This document shows positions 17,042 through 24,554 of a DNA stretch of 64,000 nt, piece by piece. The stretch spans positions 1 through 64,000 of the forward strand of contig NZ_BONK01000021.1 of assembly GCF_016862675.1 (NCBI RefSeq), given 5' to 3'. The stretch comes from Cellulomonas chitinilytica. GTDB taxonomy: Bacteria > Actinomycetota > Actinomycetes > Actinomycetales > Cellulomonadaceae. The first letter of the stretch is position 1. Each line of letters starts with the position of its first letter. The notes under the pieces were generated by a model, which saw only the letters and a list, made by a program, of their open reading frames with translations, was not told the DNA's origin and searched no databases. Position numbers and translations under genes: made by a program.

Positions 17042-17910
17042 CCACGTTCGAGGAGGAGTCCGCCGGGCTGCGGTCGGAGCTCACCGCGCACGCCTACCGG
17101 ATGCTCGGCTCGTGGGACGAGGCGGAGGACGCCGTCCAGGAGACGTACCTGCGCGGCTACCGCTCGTGGGACGGCTTCGAGGGGCGCTCGTCCGTGCGCA
17201 CCTGGCTGTACCGGATCGCGACGAACGTGTGCCTCGACGCCGCCCGTGACCGTGGGCGCCGGGCGCTGCCGTCAGGCCTCGCGGCGGACGAGCACGCCGC
17301 CGCGCACGCGTTGTCGCCCGTGCGATGGCTGCAGCCGTTCCCGGGCGACCGCGACGACCTGCGCCTCGCGCTCGTCGCCGGGATGCAGACCCTCCCGCCG
17401 TCGCAGCGAGCCGTCCTCCTGCTGCGCGACGTGCTGCAGCTCCCCGCCGACGAGGTCGCCGAGATCCTCGGGACCACGGTGCCGGCCGTGAAGAGCAGCC
17501 TGCAGCGCGCCCGGGCCCGGCTCGCCCGGACCGCGCCGACCCCGCACGACGTCGTCGAGCCCACGTCGCCCGACGCCCGCCGGCTGCTCGACGTGTACGT
17601 GCGGGCGTTCGAGACCGCCGACGTCCGCCTGCTCACCGCGGTGCTGCGCGCCGACGCGACCCTCGAGCTCGTGCCCGCCGGCGCCTGGTTCGCCGGGAAG
17701 GCCGCGTGCTCCGTCGTGCTGGCCGACGCGGTGGGGACGCCCGGCGAGTGGTCGATGGAGCCCACGACCGCGAACGGCGCCCCTGCCGTGGTGGTGCGGC
17801 GGCACGGCGAGCCCCTGGGGGTCGCCGTCCTCGACGTGCGCCGCGACGGGATCGCGGGCATCACCGTGTTCGAGGACCCCGCGCTCGTCGGGAGGTTCGC
17901 GTCGACGTGA
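17014..17910 (+). CDS. SigG/SigX5-like ECF sigma factor with SnoaL-like tail
   Basis: The 298-residue protein has region 2 (LTAHAYRMLGSWDEAEDAVQETYLRGYRSWDGFEGRSSVRTWLYRIATNVCLDAARD) and region 4 (LPPSQRAVLLLRDVLQLPADEVAEILGTTVPAVKSSLQRARARL). A C-terminal NTF2/SnoaL-like extension follows (about 185-298). That extension replaces an anti-sigma factor in this ECF group, which includes mycobacterial SigG. ATG 17014 is chosen because GGAGG precedes it; GTG 17038 would overlap the hydrolase stop. The hydrolase just upstream is a likely partner or target. Confidence 0.85.
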   Translation: MAAVDTGPVTTFEEESAGLRSELTAHAYRMLGSWDEAEDAVQETYLRGYRSWDGFEGRSSVRTWLYRIATNVCLDAARDRGRRALPSGLAADEHAAAHALSPVRWLQPFPGDRDDLRLALVAGMQTLPPSQRAVLLLRDVLQLPADEVAEILGTTVPAVKSSLQRARARLARTAPTPHDVVEPTSPDARRLLDVYVRAFETADVRLLTAVLRADATLELVPAGAWFAGKAACSVVLADAVGTPGEWSMEPTTANGAPAVVVRRHGEPLGVAVLDVRRDGIAGITVFEDPALVGRFAST

Positions 17911-17924
17911 CCGGGAGACGGACG

Positions 17925-17955
17925 CGGGCGTGGGACGACGTGCGTCCCACGCCCG
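17925..17955. terminator. Bidirectional hairpin terminator
   Basis: CGGGCGTGGGAC-N7-GTCCCACGCCCG is a perfect 12-base inverted repeat 14 bases after the sigma stop and 35 bases from the convergent lectin gene's stop. No T-tract is seen, as is common in high-G+C actinobacteria. Confidence 0.8.
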
Positions 17956-17989
17956 TGCCGCCGCGGGTCGAGCCCCGGTCCGGGGGACG

Positions 17990-19153
17990 TCAGCCGGTCG
18001 GGCGGACGACCTGCCCGATGATGTGCGTCGTGTAGTTGTAGGACGAGATCTTCACGCCGCTGTTCGGCCCCGCTGCGTGGACGATCCGGTCCTCGCCGAT
18101 GTAGATCGCCACGTGGGTGATCTTCGACGGGACGGACTCGTAGTAGAAGATGAGATCGCCAGGCTGGCGCTGGGAGAGCGGGTACTTGGCGCCCTCGTTG
18201 TACTGCTTCTGCGACTGGTGGGTGAGCGTGTAGCCGCCCTGGATCCACGCCGCCTTCGTCAGACCGGAGCAGTCGAACGTCGCCTCCCCTTCGGCGCCCC
18301 AGACGTAGGGCTTGCCGACCTGCAGCTTGGCGTACTCGACTGCGCGCTCTGCCGGGGACTTCTGGGCGGTGTATTGCGCTGTGAACCAGGTCGGCTGGGC
18401 TGCGGCGGTGTAGAGGACGAGGTTGCCGTCGTCCTGCATCTGGAGGAACGACGCTCCACGGCCGTCTGTGCGCGTGTTCCAGACCGCGGCGTTCGCGGCC
18501 GTGTAGAGCACGAGGTTGCCGTCGCTCTGGAGCACGAGGCGGTTCGCCCCCGAGCCCGCCGTCTGCGAGTTCCAGGTCGCGGTGCTGCCCTGGTAGACGA
18601 CGAAGTTGCCGTCGCTCTGCATCAGCGCGACGTAGGCGCCGTTCGGTGACTGCAGTCCCTGGCCGATCGAGAGCCCGGCGACGGAGTCGATCCGGGCCGG
18701 GAAGTACCGGGACCCGGACTGCCAGGTCGCCACCCCCTGGGCGGTGTAGGTGACCAGGTTGCCGTCGTCCTGCAGATACACCGCGACGGTGCCCGACCCG
18801 TAGGTGCCGGAGTGCCACAGGGGCACGGCGGCTGCCGAGTAGACGACGAAGTTGCCGTCGGCCTGCATCTGGGCGAACGCGCCGGGGTTGCCGTCCGTGC
18901 GGCTCTGCCAGCGCACGTTCCAGGTCGGCGTGTAGAGCACGAGGTTGCCGTCGCTCTGCATGATCAGCCGGAGCGTGCCGTTCGGCGAGACGAGCTGCTC
19001 GCCGGAGCTCAGCCGCTCACCTGCGTGGAGAGCGTTCGGCTCGGCCAGCGCCACCGAAGGCGGTGCCGTCACCAGCCCCGCCACGAACACCGACGCCATC
19101 AGCGACAGCGTCGCAGCCAGTCGCGACGCGCGTAGAGATCGAACCCTGACCAC
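17990..19153 (-). CDS. Secreted bulb-lectin repeat protein fused to NlpC/P60 peptidase
   Basis: The 387-residue protein has a signal peptide (start VRVRSLRASRLAATLSLMASVFVAGLVTAPPSVALA; GTG 19153 after AGGGGG). Residues about 40-255 contain six copies of the mannose-binding bulb-lectin motif Q-x-D-G-N-[LF]-V-x-Y (MQSDGNLVLY, MQADGNFVVY, LQDDGNLVTY and others). The C-terminus is an NlpC/P60 cysteine peptidase: C295 in FDCSGLTKAAW, H347 in ITHVAIYIG, then DRIVHAAG. It probably binds wall or exopolysaccharide sugars and cuts peptidoglycan peptides, its own or a competitor's (inference). Confidence 0.88.
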   Translation of the reverse strand: MVRVRSLRASRLAATLSLMASVFVAGLVTAPPSVALAEPNALHAGERLSSGEQLVSPNGTLRLIMQSDGNLVLYTPTWNVRWQSRTDGNPGAFAQMQADGNFVVYSAAAVPLWHSGTYGSGTVAVYLQDDGNLVTYTAQGVATWQSGSRYFPARIDSVAGLSIGQGLQSPNGAYVALMQSDGNFVVYQGSTATWNSQTAGSGANRLVLQSDGNLVLYTAANAAVWNTRTDGRGASFLQMQDDGNLVLYTAAAQPTWFTAQYTAQKSPAERAVEYAKLQVGKPYVWGAEGEATFDCSGLTKAAWIQGGYTLTHQSQKQYNEGAKYPLSQRQPGDLIFYYESVPSKITHVAIYIGEDRIVHAAGPNSGVKISSYNYTTHIIGQVVRPTG

Positions 19154-19406
19154 TGTCACCCCCTGTTCGCGCGGCCGGGACGGCCGCCGCACGGCACCAT
19201 AGCGGCAGACCTGGGACAAAACGGGGCGTTCGGACGACCCGAGTCGCGTCGTCGTCCGGTCACGAGCAGGTCGAGCGGCCGGCACCGTGAGCGCGAGATC
19301 TTCGTGCCCACCCCGCGCTACCGTCGGCTCACCCACGTGTCCGCCGCCCGCGGCCGGCACGGGTGCTGGACGGTGGCCCAGCGCTCACGAGACGACCAGG
19401 GAGACC

Positions 19407-19889
19407 ATGAGCACGCAGCGAGTCCACGCCTTCCTCGACGAGCGCGACCTCGCGCCTCGCCTCATCGAGACGGACGCCGACACCTCGACCGTCGAGACGG
19501 CCGCGGCCGCGCTGGGCGTGCAGCCCGCGCAGATCGCGAAGACGCTCGCCCTGCGGGCGGGGGACCGGACCCTGCTGGTCGTCGCGTGCGGTGACGCACG
19601 GATCGACAACGCGAAGTTCCGCGGGCAGTTCGGCGCCAAGCCGCGGATGCTGTCCGCACCCGAGGTCGAGGCGCTCACCGGGCAGCCCGTCGGCGGCGTC
19701 AGCCCGTTCGGCCACCTCGACGCCCTCGAGGTGCACCTCGACGAGTCGCTGCGCGCGTTCGACGTCGTGTACCCCGCGGGCGGGAGCCGGAACAGCGCGG
19801 TCCGCCTGACACCGTCCGAGCTGGCCGACCTGACCGGTGCGGGCTGGGTGGACGTCACCCGGGCACGCGAGGACCGCCCGCAGTCGTAG
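19407..19889 (+). CDS. YbaK/EbsC-family aminoacyl-tRNA deacylase-like protein
   Basis: The 160-residue single-domain protein matches YbaK/ProX: TSTVETAAAALGVQPAQIAKTLALRAGDRTLLVVACGDARIDNAKFR, then the signature PVGGVSPFGH and DVVYPAGGSRNSAVRLTPSEL. The family removes wrongly attached amino acids from tRNA, such as Cys-tRNA(Pro). GGAG lies three to five bases before the ATG. It stands alone, in the opposite direction to both neighbours. Confidence 0.9.
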   Translation: MSTQRVHAFLDERDLAPRLIETDADTSTVETAAAALGVQPAQIAKTLALRAGDRTLLVVACGDARIDNAKFRGQFGAKPRMLSAPEVEALTGQPVGGVSPFGHLDALEVHLDESLRAFDVVYPAGGSRNSAVRLTPSELADLTGAGWVDVTRAREDRPQS

Positions 19890-19907
19890 GGCCGGGGATC
19901 GGCCGCC

Positions 19908-21140
19908 CTACCCCAGCTCGTCCCGGCGCCGCGTGAGGTACGCCGTCTCGGCGGTGTTGCCCGCCAGGGCGAGGGCCTCGTCGTACGCCGCGCGCGCCTC
20001 GGGGTCGCGGCCCAGCCGGCGCAGCAGCTCGGCCCGGGTCGCGTGGAAGGCGTGGTAGCGGGCCAGCGCGTCGCCGAGGCGGTCGACGGTCGCGAGCGCC
20101 ACCTCGGGCCCGTCGAGCTCGGCGACCGCCACGGCGCGGTTGAGCGCGACGACCGGTGACGGGTCGAGGCGGACGAGCTGGTCGTACAGGGCGACGACCT
20201 GCGACCAGTCGGTGTCGCGTGCGTCGGGGGCGGAGGTGTGCACGGCGTTGATCGCGGCGAGCACCTGGTAGCGGCCCGGGGCCACGCCGGAGGCCAGCCG
20301 TTCGCGCACGAGCCGGTGCCCCTCCGCGACCAGCGCCCCGTCCCAGGCCGACCGGTCCTGCCGGTCGAGGGGGACCAGCTCGCCGCTCGCCGCGACGCGG
20401 GCGGGACGGCGGGCCTCGGTGAGGAGCATGAGCGCGAGCAGCCCGGCGGCCTCGCCGTCCTCCGGCAGGAGGGTGCGGACCAGCCGGGCGAGCCGGATCG
20501 CCTCGGCGGTGAGGTCCGCGCGGACCGGGTCGGTGCCGGGCCCGGTCGCGAGGTAGCCCTCGTTGAACACCAGGAACAGGACGGCGAGCACCCCCGACAC
20601 CCGCGCCGGGAGGTCGCCGGCCGCCGGCACCCGGTACGGGATGCGGGCGGCCCGGATCTTGGCCTTCGCGCGGGTGATCCGCTGCCCCATCGCGGTCTCC
20701 TGCACCAGGAACGCCCGCGCGATCTCGGGGACGGTCAGGCCGCCCACCATGCGCAGGGTCAGCGCCACCCGGGTCTCCGGGGCGAGCGCCGGGTGGCAGC
20801 ACGTGAAGATCAGCCGGAGCCGCTCGTCGTCGACTGGCCCGGGAGCCGGGGCCGGGTCGTCGTCCTGCCACATCAGCGCCGCCCTCTGCTTCTCGCCCCG
20901 CTTGCTCTCGCGCCGCAGCCGGTCGATGGCCCGCCGGTTCGCCGTCGTCGTCAGCCAGCCGCCCGGGTTGGGCGGGACGCCGTCCGCGGGCCAGCGCTCG
21001 ACGGCCGTCGCGAACGCCTCGGCCGCCGCGTCCTCGGCGACGTCGAGGTCGCCGAACCGCCGGGTCAACGAGGCGACCACCCGCGCCCACTCGTCGTGGT
21101 GCGCCCGGACGATCGCCTCGGTGACGTCGGCCGGGCTCAC
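19908..21140 (-). CDS. ECF42-type sigma factor with C-terminal TPR-like extension
   Basis: The 410-residue protein has sigma region 2 (ARVVASLTRRFGDLDVAEDAAAEAFATAVERWP, PGGWLTTTANRRAIDRLRRE) and region 4 (LIFTCCHPALAPETRVALTLRMVGGLTVPEIARAFLVQETAMGQRITRAKAKIR). A 230-residue helical/TPR-like C-terminal extension follows (DUF6596-type, ending LLRRLGRDPEARAAYDEALALAGNTAETAYLTRRRDEL). This is the ECF42 pattern, which lacks an anti-sigma factor and is linked to DGPF/YCII genes, as here. The GTG start overlaps the DGPF stop (GTGA). Confidence 0.9.
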   Translation of the reverse strand: MSPADVTEAIVRAHHDEWARVVASLTRRFGDLDVAEDAAAEAFATAVERWPADGVPPNPGGWLTTTANRRAIDRLRRESKRGEKQRAALMWQDDDPAPAPGPVDDERLRLIFTCCHPALAPETRVALTLRMVGGLTVPEIARAFLVQETAMGQRITRAKAKIRAARIPYRVPAAGDLPARVSGVLAVLFLVFNEGYLATGPGTDPVRADLTAEAIRLARLVRTLLPEDGEAAGLLALMLLTEARRPARVAASGELVPLDRQDRSAWDGALVAEGHRLVRERLASGVAPGRYQVLAAINAVHTSAPDARDTDWSQVVALYDQLVRLDPSPVVALNRAVAVAELDGPEVALATVDRLGDALARYHAFHATRAELLRRLGRDPEARAAYDEALALAGNTAETAYLTRRRDELG

Positions 21141-21463
21141 AGGAACGGCCGCACCTCGAGCTTCCGGTGGCAGGCCTTCGACCCGTCGACGGCCAGGGCC
21201 AGCGCCTCGTCGAGGTCGGCGGCCTCCCAGACCCACAGGCCCGCGACGTGCTCCTTCGTCTCGACGAACGGGCCGTCGGTGACGACCGGTGCCCCGTCGC
21301 CCCGGCTGTCGACCACGGTGGCGGTGCCGGGCGACGCGAGCCCGCCGGCGAACACCCAGTGCCCCCCGGCGCGGAGCCTGTCGTTGAACACGTCGATCGC
21401 GGCCATCTCCTCGTCCGTCCCGGACGCGGTCCGGTCGTCGATCACGGACACCAGGTACTGCAT
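21137..21463 (-). CDS. DGPF/YCII-domain protein, partner of the ECF42 sigma factor
   Basis: The 108-residue protein has the YCII-related fold with the signature VTDGPFVETKEHVAGLWVWEAADLDEAL, preceded by MQYLVSVIDD. Such proteins are conserved beside ECF42 factors and are thought to be their targets and possible signal-linked partners; their chemistry is unknown. The ATG follows GGAG by about nine bases. Its stop overlaps the sigma start, so the two are coupled. The upstream promoter is nearly identical to that of a second DGPF gene at 42693. Confidence 0.88.
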   Translation of the reverse strand: MQYLVSVIDDRTASGTDEEMAAIDVFNDRLRAGGHWVFAGGLASPGTATVVDSRGDGAPVVTDGPFVETKEHVAGLWVWEAADLDEALALAVDGSKACHRKLEVRPFL

Positions 21464-21514
21464 GTGGCCATCTCCTCTGCTCGGCGGGCGCCCCGGGTGA
21501 GCGGTCCGTCACCG

Positions 21515-21545
21515 GTGCTACGAACGACTCTGCCCGGATCCGACA
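21515..21545 (-). promoter_or_regulatory. Putative ECF42-dependent promoter of the DGPF/sigma operon
   Basis: Read leftward, TGTCGGATCCGGG is followed by GTCGTTCGTAGCAC. The block matches 27 of 31 bases with the one upstream of the DGPF gene at 42693, with identical spacing. A -35 in TGTCGGAT and a -10 in CGTTCG would put the start about 45 bases before the ATG. It implies autoregulation. Confidence 0.6.
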
Positions 21546-21552
21546 CCGCCCG

Positions 21553-22611
21553 TCAGTGGGTGTGCCGGTGGTGGGCGTCCGGGTAGTGCGCGTGGGAGTG
21601 GGCCACCGCGGTGTGCGCGTGCACGTGCCGGTGACGGGTGCCCGGTGCGACGGGCTCGTCGTGGTCGTGGTCGTGGTGGCCGTCGTCGTGGGTGTGCCAG
21701 TGGTCGTGCGTCACGGCGTCGTGCGTGTGCGCGTGCGCGTGGTCCTCGCTGAGGTGCAGCCACGTGCCGACGGCCATGAGCCCGCCCGCGAGCAGCAGCT
21801 GCCACGTGACCGGGTCGCCGAGGACGACGGCGAGGACGGCGCCGAAGAACGGTGCCACGGAGAAGTACGCGCCGGCCCGCGCGGTGCCGAGATGCCGCAG
21901 CCCGACGACGAACAGCACCAGGCTCAGCCCGTACGCGACGAACCCGAGGGCCAGCGCCGCGGCGGTCGTCGTCACGCCGGGGAGCCGTGCGCCGAGCAGC
22001 AGCGCGACGGCGAGGTTGGTGGGGCCCGCGACCGTGCCCTTGACGGCGGCGAGCCACGTCGCGTCGGTGAGCGACACCTTGCGGGTGAGGTTGTTGTCGA
22101 GCGCCCAGCACGCGCACGCCCCGACCACGGCGACCACCGGCCACACGCCGGTGACGTCCGCGTGCCCCGTGGGGACGGCGACGACGACGGCCCCCGCGAC
22201 GATCGCGAGCATCCCGAGCGCGACCCGCCGGTCCGTCGCCTCCCGGAACACGACCCACGCGACCAGGGCCGTGAGCACACCCTCCGCGTTGAGCAGCAGC
22301 GACGCCCCCGACGCGGGCATCGACGACAGCCCGAACATCAGCAGGACCGGTCCCGCGACGCCACCGGCGGCGATCGCGCCGGCGAGCCACGGCACCTCGT
22401 CGCGCGCGAGCCTGACCGCGGGAGCGCGTCGCACCCGCCGCCACCCCCACATGCCCAGGCCCGCGCCCACGTACAGCAGGCCGGCGAGCAGCCACGGGCT
22501 CGTCTCGCCGAGCAGCAGCTTGGCGAGCGGGGCGCTCGCGCCGAAGAGGACGGCGGCCAGCACCGCGGCGCGCACCCCCACGTTCCGCAGGCCGCGCGAC
22601 GAGTCGGTCAC
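21553..22611 (-). CDS. DMT/EamA-family transporter with His-rich C-terminal tail
   Basis: The 352-residue protein has about ten hydrophobic spans in two EamA repeats (VRAAVLAAVLFGASAPLAKLLL, then ALDNNLTRKVSLTDATWLAAVKG). After the last span (about residue 285) comes a cytosolic or external tail of about 67 residues with 24 His and many Asp (HAHAHTHD, HHDHDHD, HRHVHAHT). Such tails bind Ni, Co, Zn or Cu, so metal export or metal-gated export is likely, but the substrate is not known. The start is a GTG with a poor ribosome site. The DGPF promoter overlaps its 3' flank. Confidence 0.85.
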   Translation of the reverse strand: MTDSSRGLRNVGVRAAVLAAVLFGASAPLAKLLLGETSPWLLAGLLYVGAGLGMWGWRRVRRAPAVRLARDEVPWLAGAIAAGGVAGPVLLMFGLSSMPASGASLLLNAEGVLTALVAWVVFREATDRRVALGMLAIVAGAVVVAVPTGHADVTGVWPVVAVVGACACWALDNNLTRKVSLTDATWLAAVKGTVAGPTNLAVALLLGARLPGVTTTAAALALGFVAYGLSLVLFVVGLRHLGTARAGAYFSVAPFFGAVLAVVLGDPVTWQLLLAGGLMAVGTWLHLSEDHAHAHTHDAVTHDHWHTHDDGHHDHDHDEPVAPGTRHRHVHAHTAVAHSHAHYPDAHHRHTH

Positions 22612-22669
22612 CGCACCATTCTCGCGGCCGCGCCCTCCGCGCGGCGACGGCCCGTCCCGCCGGCGTGCG

Positions 22670-23119
22670 TCACGCCGGCGAGGCGAGCTCCACGGCCAGG
22701 TGGCGGACGAGCAGCCGGCCGGTCCGCCCGGGCGGCGTCACGGCGGGCGCGGGGGAGTGCGCCACCCGACGGATCACCCGGCGGCCCAGGTCGTGCCGGC
22801 GCTCCAGCCACCGCACCACCAGGATGTGCCCGACCCGCGCGACCGCCCCGTCCGGAACCGGGGCCTGGACGACCTCGCGGGCGCGGCCCTCGTCGACCAC
22901 GCGCCGCGCGTGCTCGTCGACGAGGTGCTCGAGCAGCGACGCGACGTTGCGCGGCGTGTCCGGGACCTCGTCGAGCATCGCGGTGATCCCGTCCGCGTCC
23001 GGACCTTCCGTCACCGCGACGGCGAGGCGCTCCTGGAAGGCCGTCAGCCGGTCGCCCGACCAGTCGTCCGCGTGCGCCAGGAGCGGCGGGTCGTCGTGGG
23101 GCGTGCGCTTGCCGAACAC
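22670..23119 (-). CDS. Hypothetical cytoplasmic protein
   Basis: A 149-residue protein of unknown function. The start is GTG 23119, after a strong AGGAGG. The sequence is helical and charged: residues about 20-75 (WSGDRLTAFQERLAVAVTEGP, VPDTPRNVASLLEHLVDEHARRVV) may form a helical bundle, followed by an Arg-rich stretch (VVRWLERRHDLGRRVIRRV) and a Pro-containing tail. No signal peptide or membrane span. No family recognised. It lies 58 bases upstream of the DMT transporter in the same direction. Confidence 0.6.
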   Translation of the reverse strand: MFGKRTPHDDPPLLAHADDWSGDRLTAFQERLAVAVTEGPDADGITAMLDEVPDTPRNVASLLEHLVDEHARRVVDEGRAREVVQAPVPDGAVARVGHILVVRWLERRHDLGRRVIRRVAHSPAPAVTPPGRTGRLLVRHLAVELASPA

Positions 23120-23369
23120 GTGGTGGTCCTCCTGGGTCGGTGACGACGCGGTCCGCGCCGGGAACGAGTGTGCCCCGGGCACCCGACTCCCGATGTCGGA
23201 TTCGCCCTGGTTCGCCCGATCGGCTGACCCGCTGACCGGCTGACGGCCGTGCGCCCGCGCGTGGCCCCGCGCCGCCGCACGCCCCCGGCCACCGAGCCCT
23301 GTGACACGGTTGCGCCGTCCGCATGACCCGCTGGCGCTCGCGGTGCCCGATCCCGCACCATCGGCTGCC

Positions 23370-24443
23370 ATGACCGTCGCCGCGCCGCCCCTCTCCGTCG
23401 GGCCGGTGCGACGGTCCACCCGCGACCGGCTGTTCGGCGACCGCCCGTGGTGGGTGGTGCTGGTGCTCGGTGTCGTCGCCGCGGGCGCCGCCGTGGGGAC
23501 CGCCTTCGCCGGGTTGTGGGTCGCGTTCAGCGGCTGGATGGGCTCCGACCCCGCACCGGCGATCGCGTACGTGGCGTTCGTCGCCGGCTTCGGGGTCAAC
23601 GGGGGCGTCGCGGTCGCGTACTGGAAGGTCGGGCGGGCCCTGCTGCCGACCGTGCTCATGGCGGTCGGGGCCGTCGCGCTGCTGCTGCCCCTGTGGGGCG
23701 CCGTCGTCGGGCTGCCCTGCGTGCTCGTCGCGATCCTGACCTCGTTCGTCGGTCCCGTCGCCCGGATGCGGCACCGGCGGGTCGTCGGCGCCTGCGTCGT
23801 CGGCGCGCTCGCCCTGCTGGTGCTCGTGTACTGGTTCGTCGCGACGACCGTCGAGGCCGACCGCGCCCGCCAGGACTCGGCGCTCGCGGTCCAGGTGGTG
23901 CTCGCACGGCAGGCCGCGGGCGACGTCGCCCTCTCCGGGACGTACGACAGCGGCGACGAGCTGTCGACGACGGACGGCACGACGGCGCTGACGTACGGGC
24001 ACATCCCGCTCGTCGTGGTCGCGACGGACCACGAGGTCTGCGTCGTGTCCCGGGACCCGGTCCGCGGCGTCTACCACGGGCACGACACGGGCGGCCGACG
24101 GGCGGGCCGCAGCCGTGACGGCGTCTGCCCGCTCGCGTCCGCGGCGACGGGCTTCTCGATCGACTACCCGGTCGGCGTCCACGTCTCGTGGGACGGCTCC
24201 GCGGTGCCCGTCGTCTCCGGCGGCCGTGCGCCGTACACGTTCCGCCTCTCGACCGACCCGCTGTTCGACGACACGGCGACCGGCGGCACCGCCGAGCTCC
24301 CGCAGGGCGTGACCTTCGACCCGACCACCGGGGTCTTCCTGGAGGACGAGTCGTGGACGGGGCAGCAGGGGTTCGCCGCCGTCGTCGTGGAGGTCACCGA
24401 CGCGGACGGGCTGACCGTCCGCACCCGCGTCACCCTGACGTGA
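23370..24443 (+). CDS. Membrane protein with extracellular putative-Ig domain
   Basis: The 357-residue protein has four to five hydrophobic spans in the first 160 residues (WWVVLVLGVVAAGAAVGTAF and others). About 190 residues of outside domain follow, ending in a He_PIG/Ig-like module (GGRAPYTFRLSTDP, LPQGVTFDPTTGVF, VVVEVTDADGLTVRTRVTL). Function is unknown; the Ig-like module suggests cell-surface binding. ATG 23370 is chosen; a GTG at 23301 would add 23 residues, and neither has a good ribosome site. The stop codon lies inside a TGACG tandem repeat. Confidence 0.65.
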   Translation: MTVAAPPLSVGPVRRSTRDRLFGDRPWWVVLVLGVVAAGAAVGTAFAGLWVAFSGWMGSDPAPAIAYVAFVAGFGVNGGVAVAYWKVGRALLPTVLMAVGAVALLLPLWGAVVGLPCVLVAILTSFVGPVARMRHRRVVGACVVGALALLVLVYWFVATTVEADRARQDSALAVQVVLARQAAGDVALSGTYDSGDELSTTDGTTALTYGHIPLVVVATDHEVCVVSRDPVRGVYHGHDTGGRRAGRSRDGVCPLASAATGFSIDYPVGVHVSWDGSAVPVVSGGRAPYTFRLSTDPLFDDTATGGTAELPQGVTFDPTTGVFLEDESWTGQQGFAAVVVEVTDADGLTVRTRVTLT

Positions 24444-24460
24444 CGTGACGTGACGTGACG
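24436..24460 (+). repeat. TGACG x5 tandem repeat across a stop codon
   Basis: Five perfect copies of TGACG run from 24436 to 24460. The second copy supplies the TGA stop of the membrane protein gene. Copy-number change here would keep a nearby stop, because the repeat holds TGA in every frame. Confidence 0.9.
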
Positions 24461-24470
24461 GGCCGCGGCG

Positions 24471-24482
24471 CCAATCGTTTCG
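24471..24482 (+). promoter_or_regulatory. Possible LacI-type operator upstream of the Cip1-like gene
   Basis: CCAATCGTTTCG keeps the right arm and centre of the CGAAACGTTTCG palindrome seen before the cellulase (10 of 12 bases match). It sits 73 bases before the start of a secreted protein that may act on plant polysaccharide. Confidence 0.4.
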
Positions 24483-24554
24483 GGTGAGGACACCGGTCGA
24501 GCGCCCCACCTAGCCTGCGAGCACCCACTCCCGACGGACGGCTGGAGCGCGCGC

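Noticed and set aside
23190..23225. Third ECF42-type promoter
   Set aside because: TGTCGGATTCG is present, but the downstream GGTTCG is four bases too close and lacks the GTCGTTCGTAGCAC block.
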